From positions 1-26,582 of the forward strand of contig CAJWIW010000004.1 in assembly GCA_913041865.1 (NCBI GenBank): a DNA stretch of 26,582 nt. The letters are read 5' to 3'. Of this stretch, positions 23,741-26,582 are shown in pieces. The notes under the pieces are model-generated. The model was given only the letters and a program-made list of their open reading frames with translations. It was not told where the DNA came from and searched no databases. This DNA comes from an uncultured Gammaproteobacteria bacterium. GTDB lineage: Bacteria > Pseudomonadota > Gammaproteobacteria > GCA-002705445 > GCA-002716945. Both the position numbers and the translations under genes were made by a program. Each line of letters opens with the position of its first letter. The stretch's first letter is position 1.

Positions 23741-24996
23741 ACGGTCAGCGAAGAATCGTTGATGAACTCGGATGCTACCTCTCGTTTCTCTTCTTCGTCC
23801 CTTCTTTTGAGTGTTATATTCTTATTCTCTGTCTCTTTTTGACCGATTATGAGTATATTTGGGATTCCTATCAGCTCCCAGTCAGCTAATTTATTACCAA
23901 GTTTAAGATCACGATTATCGTGTATGACATCTACTCCGTTATTTTTGAGAGCTTTGTAAATATTTTCAGTATATTCCCTGATTCCTGTATTCTTTTTAGA
24001 ATCAAGTTCAATTAACGCAACTTGAAATGGACTCATTGTCTTAGGCCAGATTATACCTTTATCATCATAATTCTGCTCTATAGCTGCTGCCACAACCCTA
24101 CTTATTCCAATACCATAGCAACCCATAAAAACATCATTGATTTTTGAATTCTCATCTGTAAATCTCAAATTCATTGGTTTAGAGTATTTCGTGCCAAGTT
24201 TGAAAATATGACCAACCTCGATTCCTTTTTTAAGTGTCATACCACTTTTACCGACAATTTTTTCTAAGTTTTCTTCTTGATATTTCTCTTTCGCTATCTC
24301 AATATTCATACCATTATTTGAATCATCTAAGAGAAGATCATCTTCACCGGTATTTGCTATAACATGGAATTCATGTGATTCACTTCCACCAATATTTCCA
24401 CTGTCCGCATCTACCATTGTAAAATCCAACATAAGCGAATTAAAAATATTTTTATAAGCCTTCATATATTTAGAATATGAAATATCCAGACAACTGGCGG
24501 ATGCATGAAATGAGTATGCATCTTTCATTATGAATTCTCTGGATCGCATTACTCCAAACCTCGGTCTTATTTCATCTCTGAATTTCGTTGATATTTGAAA
24601 TAAATTAATAGGTAATTGCTTATAGCTAGATAAATCTTGTCTCAAAAGATCAGTAATGACTTCTTCAAATGTTGGACCAAAACAGAATTCTCGCTCATGT
24701 CTATCTTTAAATCTCAAAAGTTCTGGTCCATATTCACTCCATCTCCCTGACTCTTTCCATAGTTCATTAGGTTGTATAAGAGGCATCAAGATTTCTCTGC
24801 AATCAATTCTGTTTAATTCGTTTCTTACTATATCCTGAATTTTATCAATCACTCTAAGACCTAACGGGAGCCAAGTATATTGACCCGATGACAGTTTACG
24901 AATCATACCAGATTTTATCATAAGCTTATGACTGACCACCTCTGCATCTGAGGGGTCACTTTTCACTGTAAAAATTGGAAAATTTGAGGTTTTCAT
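23737..24996 (-). CDS. proS: ProS, prolyl-tRNA synthetase without the editing (INS) domain
   Basis: A 419-residue class II synthetase that charges tRNA-Pro. It matches the gammaproteobacterial type closely (MIRKLSSGQYTWLP, GPTFEEVITDLLR, FRDEIRPRFGVMRSREF as motif 2, YGIGISRVVAAAIEQ as motif 3, and the C-terminal anticodon domain from about 325). Gammaproteobacterial ProS is normally about 570 residues because a YbaK-like INS domain of roughly 180 residues sits between motifs 2 and 3 and clears mischarged Ala-tRNA-Pro. Here only about 20 residues (237-257) join NIEIAKEKY to KKGIEVGHIF, so INS is gone and both flanks read cleanly. Trans-editing by a separate YbaK/ProXp protein would be needed. 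The end overlaps the convergent small secreted protein gene by four bases. Confidence 0.95.
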   Translation of the reverse strand: MKTSNFPIFTVKSDPSDAEVVSHKLMIKSGMIRKLSSGQYTWLPLGLRVIDKIQDIVRNELNRIDCREILMPLIQPNELWKESGRWSEYGPELLRFKDRHEREFCFGPTFEEVITDLLRQDLSSYKQLPINLFQISTKFRDEIRPRFGVMRSREFIMKDAYSFHASASCLDISYSKYMKAYKNIFNSLMLDFTMVDADSGNIGGSESHEFHVIANTGEDDLLLDDSNNGMNIEIAKEKYQEENLEKIVGKSGMTLKKGIEVGHIFKLGTKYSKPMNLRFTDENSKINDVFMGCYGIGISRVVAAAIEQNYDDKGIIWPKTMSPFQVALIELDSKKNTGIREYTENIYKALKNNGVDVIHDNRDLKLGNKLADWELIGIPNILIIGQKETENKNITLKRRDEEEKREVASEFINDSSLTV

Positions 24997-25086
24997 TGTT
25001 ATTTTATTATAAATTTTAAATTATCATTTTAGTTTAACATGAATATGGTTATTATATATAAAGCTAATTAATCACGAACATATTAG
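24997..25086. promoter_or_regulatory. proS/perM divergent intergenic region
   Basis: At 90 bases this is the longest non-coding stretch. On the minus strand TATAAT occurs at 25011-25006, so close to the proS ATG that the transcript would be nearly leaderless. Toward the permease, TATATA/TATAAA sequences near 25055-25062 could be a -10. No paired -35 boxes, hairpin or T-box-like structure was seen. Confidence 0.25.
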
Positions 25087-26148
25087 ATGCTAAAATTTTT
25101 CAAGGACTGGTATAACACTCACTTGACTGATCCAAATCAAGTAGCGCTTGCACTACTCATTTTGTTTATTACTCTAATCACTTATATCTTACTTGCAACC
25201 GTTGTCCCGATTCTTGTTGCAATAATATTAGCCTATATGTTGGAAGGTATAGTAAAATCAGTTTCAGAACGATATAGTTTACAGAGAACTAGTGCGGTAT
25301 TATCTATCTATATTTCTTTTTTGATTTTGTCATTTATGACAGTTATCATTCTTGTGCCTTTAATGCTGAATCAGATTTCACTTTTCATAAAATCATTACC
25401 ATCAATGCTAGAGCGTGGCAAAGATTTACTTCTTAGTTCAAGTAACAGTCAATTTAGTCTATTTTCTCAAAGCCAAATTTCGGAGATACTATCTGGTATA
25501 AATTCAGAAATTACTATGTTAGGTTCCTCAATAATTTCATTTTCACTTTCATCTGCAGGGAGTTTTATAGAGACAATTGTATACATTATCATTGTTCCTA
25601 TAATAATTTTTTTCTTATTATATGATAAGGAGAATATTAATAATTGGTTTAAAAAATTCTTTCCTGAGAAATTAGATCTATCTAGAAAGGCATATGCAGA
25701 ATTGGACTTAAAGCTCGGAAACTACATAAGATGTAAATTAATAGAAATTATTATAGTTTGGATTGCCTCTACGTTCTTTTTTGCAATTTTAGGATTAAAT
25801 TATTCTTTGCTTTTAGGATTTTTATGCGGTATATCAGTAATTATTCCTTATGTTGGCGCTATTGGCGTGACTATACCAATCATGATTGTAGCCTTCTTTC
25901 AATGGGGAACATCATCGGATTTTTGGTATATAATAATAGCGCATACTTTGATACAAATTATTGATGGAAATGTTGTAGTTCCATTATTGTTCTCAGATGC
26001 TGTAAATCTACATCCATTGGCAATTCTTATTTCTATTCTTTTTTTTGGAACTATTTGGGGCATATGGGGTGTTTTTTTCGCAATCCCTCTAGCAGTTTTA
26101 TTTAACACGCTTTTAACTATTTGGCCAAGAGTGGAAATAAAAACATGA
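25087..26148 (+). CDS. PerM/AI-2E family permease
   Basis: A 353-residue inner-membrane protein of the AI-2E exporter/PerM family (PF01594). About eight hydrophobic segments are visible: two near the N terminus (about 16-60), one near 68-95, a soluble region (about 95-150), then a group through 335. Family landmarks are the [18 protein letters not shown]-terminal helix end, [14 protein letters not shown] (about 171-184), and the C-terminal [22 protein letters not shown] and [32 protein letters not shown] repeats. Characterised members export small signals or act as sodium/proton antiporters; this one's substrate is unknown. Its TGA overlaps the dapA ATG by four bases. Confidence 0.9.
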   Translation: MLKFFKDWYNTHLTDPNQVALALLILFITLITYILLATVVPILVAIILAYMLEGIVKSVSERYSLQRTSAVLSIYISFLILSFMTVIILVPLMLNQISLFIKSLPSMLERGKDLLLSSSNSQFSLFSQSQISEILSGINSEITMLGSSIISFSLSSAGSFIETIVYIIIVPIIIFFLLYDKENINNWFKKFFPEKLDLSRKAYAELDLKLGNYIRCKLIEIIIVWIASTFFFAILGLNYSLLLGFLCGISVIIPYVGAIGVTIPIMIVAFFQWGTSSDFWYIIIAHTLIQIIDGNVVVPLLFSDAVNLHPLAILISILFFGTIWGIWGVFFAIPLAVLFNTLLTIWPRVEIKT

Positions 26149-26582
26149 ACAGTAATGCTCATATCAAAGGCAGTATGGTTGCGATAGCAACTCCTATGCA
26201 ATCAAATGGTGATATTGATTATGAGTCGCTAGAAAAACTTATTGAATTTCATATATTAAATAGAACCGATGTAATTGTTTCTGTCGGAACAACCGGCGAA
26301 TCGGCAACACTAGATTTCAAGGAGCATGAGAGCGTCATTAAGAAAACACTCGAAATTGTAAATGGTAGGATACCAGTAATTGCTGGCACAGGAGCAAATT
26401 CCACATCTGAAGCTATTGAGTTAACAAAGAAAGCAAAAGAGCTCGGCGCCGACGCCTGTCTTTTAGTTACACCTTACTATAATAAACCTACTCAACAGGG
26501 TCTTTATGAGCATTATAAAAAGATTGCTGATTCTGTCTCGATACCACAAATTCTATATAATGTCCCAGGTAGAACTTCTGTA
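26145..26582 (+). CDS. dapA: DapA, 4-hydroxy-tetrahydrodipicolinate synthase (5' part)
   Basis: The first 146 residues of DapA, cut by the window edge; the normal length is about 290. DapA condenses pyruvate with aspartate semialdehyde, the committed step to lysine and diaminopimelate. Visible motifs are [10 protein letters not shown] (9-18), [12 protein letters not shown] (45-56, with the proton-relay T50), [11 protein letters not shown] (109-119, Y112) and LYNVPGRT (137-144), where Y138 is the catalytic tyrosine. The Schiff-base lysine lies beyond the edge. Its ATG overlaps the permease stop (ATGA), so the two are cotranscribed. Confidence 0.95.
   Translation, partial: MNSNAHIKGSMVAIATPMQSNGDIDYESLEKLIEFHILNRTDVIVSVGTTGESATLDFKEHESVIKKTLEIVNGRIPVIAGTGANSTSEAIELTKKAKELGADACLLVTPYYNKPTQQGLYEHYKKIADSVSIPQILYNVPGRTSV

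Noticed and set aside
1..26582. CRISPR array, tRNA, rRNA, insertion sequence or attachment site
   Set aside because: No regularly spaced repeats, transposase genes, terminal inverted repeats or recognisable RNA gene sequences were seen on either strand.

Overview
The window is a tightly packed, AT-rich (about one third GC by eye) chromosomal segment with 38 protein-coding genes, one of them cut by the right edge. It has no RNA gene, insertion sequence or CRISPR array that I can see, and no gap above 90 bases without a gene. Several features point to a streamlined, probably marine gammaproteobacterium: Hda, a Pseudomonas-like order of DUF3108, purN, purM, hda and wrbA, a WrbA and ProS of gammaproteobacterial type, a separate CcmI, very short gaps, many 1-25 nt overlaps and few clear Shine-Dalgarno sites. 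I cannot name the genus.

Layout. (1) 28-5234, + strand: a DUF3050 gene followed by ccmD-E-F-G-H-I, the haem-chaperone and haem-ligation half of cytochrome c maturation System I. The ccmABC exporter genes are not next to it. (2) 5242-7876, - strand: a CDP-alcohol phosphatidyltransferase, a YceI protein, an O-methyltransferase and TrhO, transcribed toward the ccm operon. (3) 7906-12864: a divergent and convergent block of a zinc-less MDR dehydrogenase, a pterin-synthase homologue without its catalytic Cys, a GT4 glycosyltransferase, a methyltransferase, a flippase-like membrane protein and, on the other strand, a RibD-type reductase. With the CDP-alcohol phosphatidyltransferase at 7172-7876, this reads as an uncharacterised pathway that makes a reduced pterin- or pyrimidine-like group, glycosylates and methylates it, and perhaps attaches it to a lipid. 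It is the best candidate here for an undescribed system. (4) 12855-14385: a small membrane protein (+), then hisI, a CHCC zinc-finger protein and a MOSC protein (all -). (5) 14431-19688, + strand: an EamA transporter, DUF1244, moeB, moaA, an unknown small membrane protein, moaD, moaE and argG. This is much of molybdopterin synthesis (MoaA first step, MoaD/MoaE synthase, MoeB activating enzyme), without moaC, moeA or mobA here. A candidate promoter with an inverted repeat lies just before moaD. (6) 19685-22057, - strand: purM, purN and a DUF3108 gene, divergent from hda. (7) 22116-26582: hda (+), wrbA (-), a small secreted helical protein (+), a ProS without the usual editing domain (-), a PerM-like permease (+) and the start of dapA (+).

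Regions 1, 4, 5 and 6 are mostly housekeeping: cytochrome c assembly, histidine, arginine, purine and lysine precursors, and molybdenum cofactor. Convergent genes repeatedly overlap at their 3' ends or nearly touch, with no visible terminator hairpins, as expected of a compacted genome.
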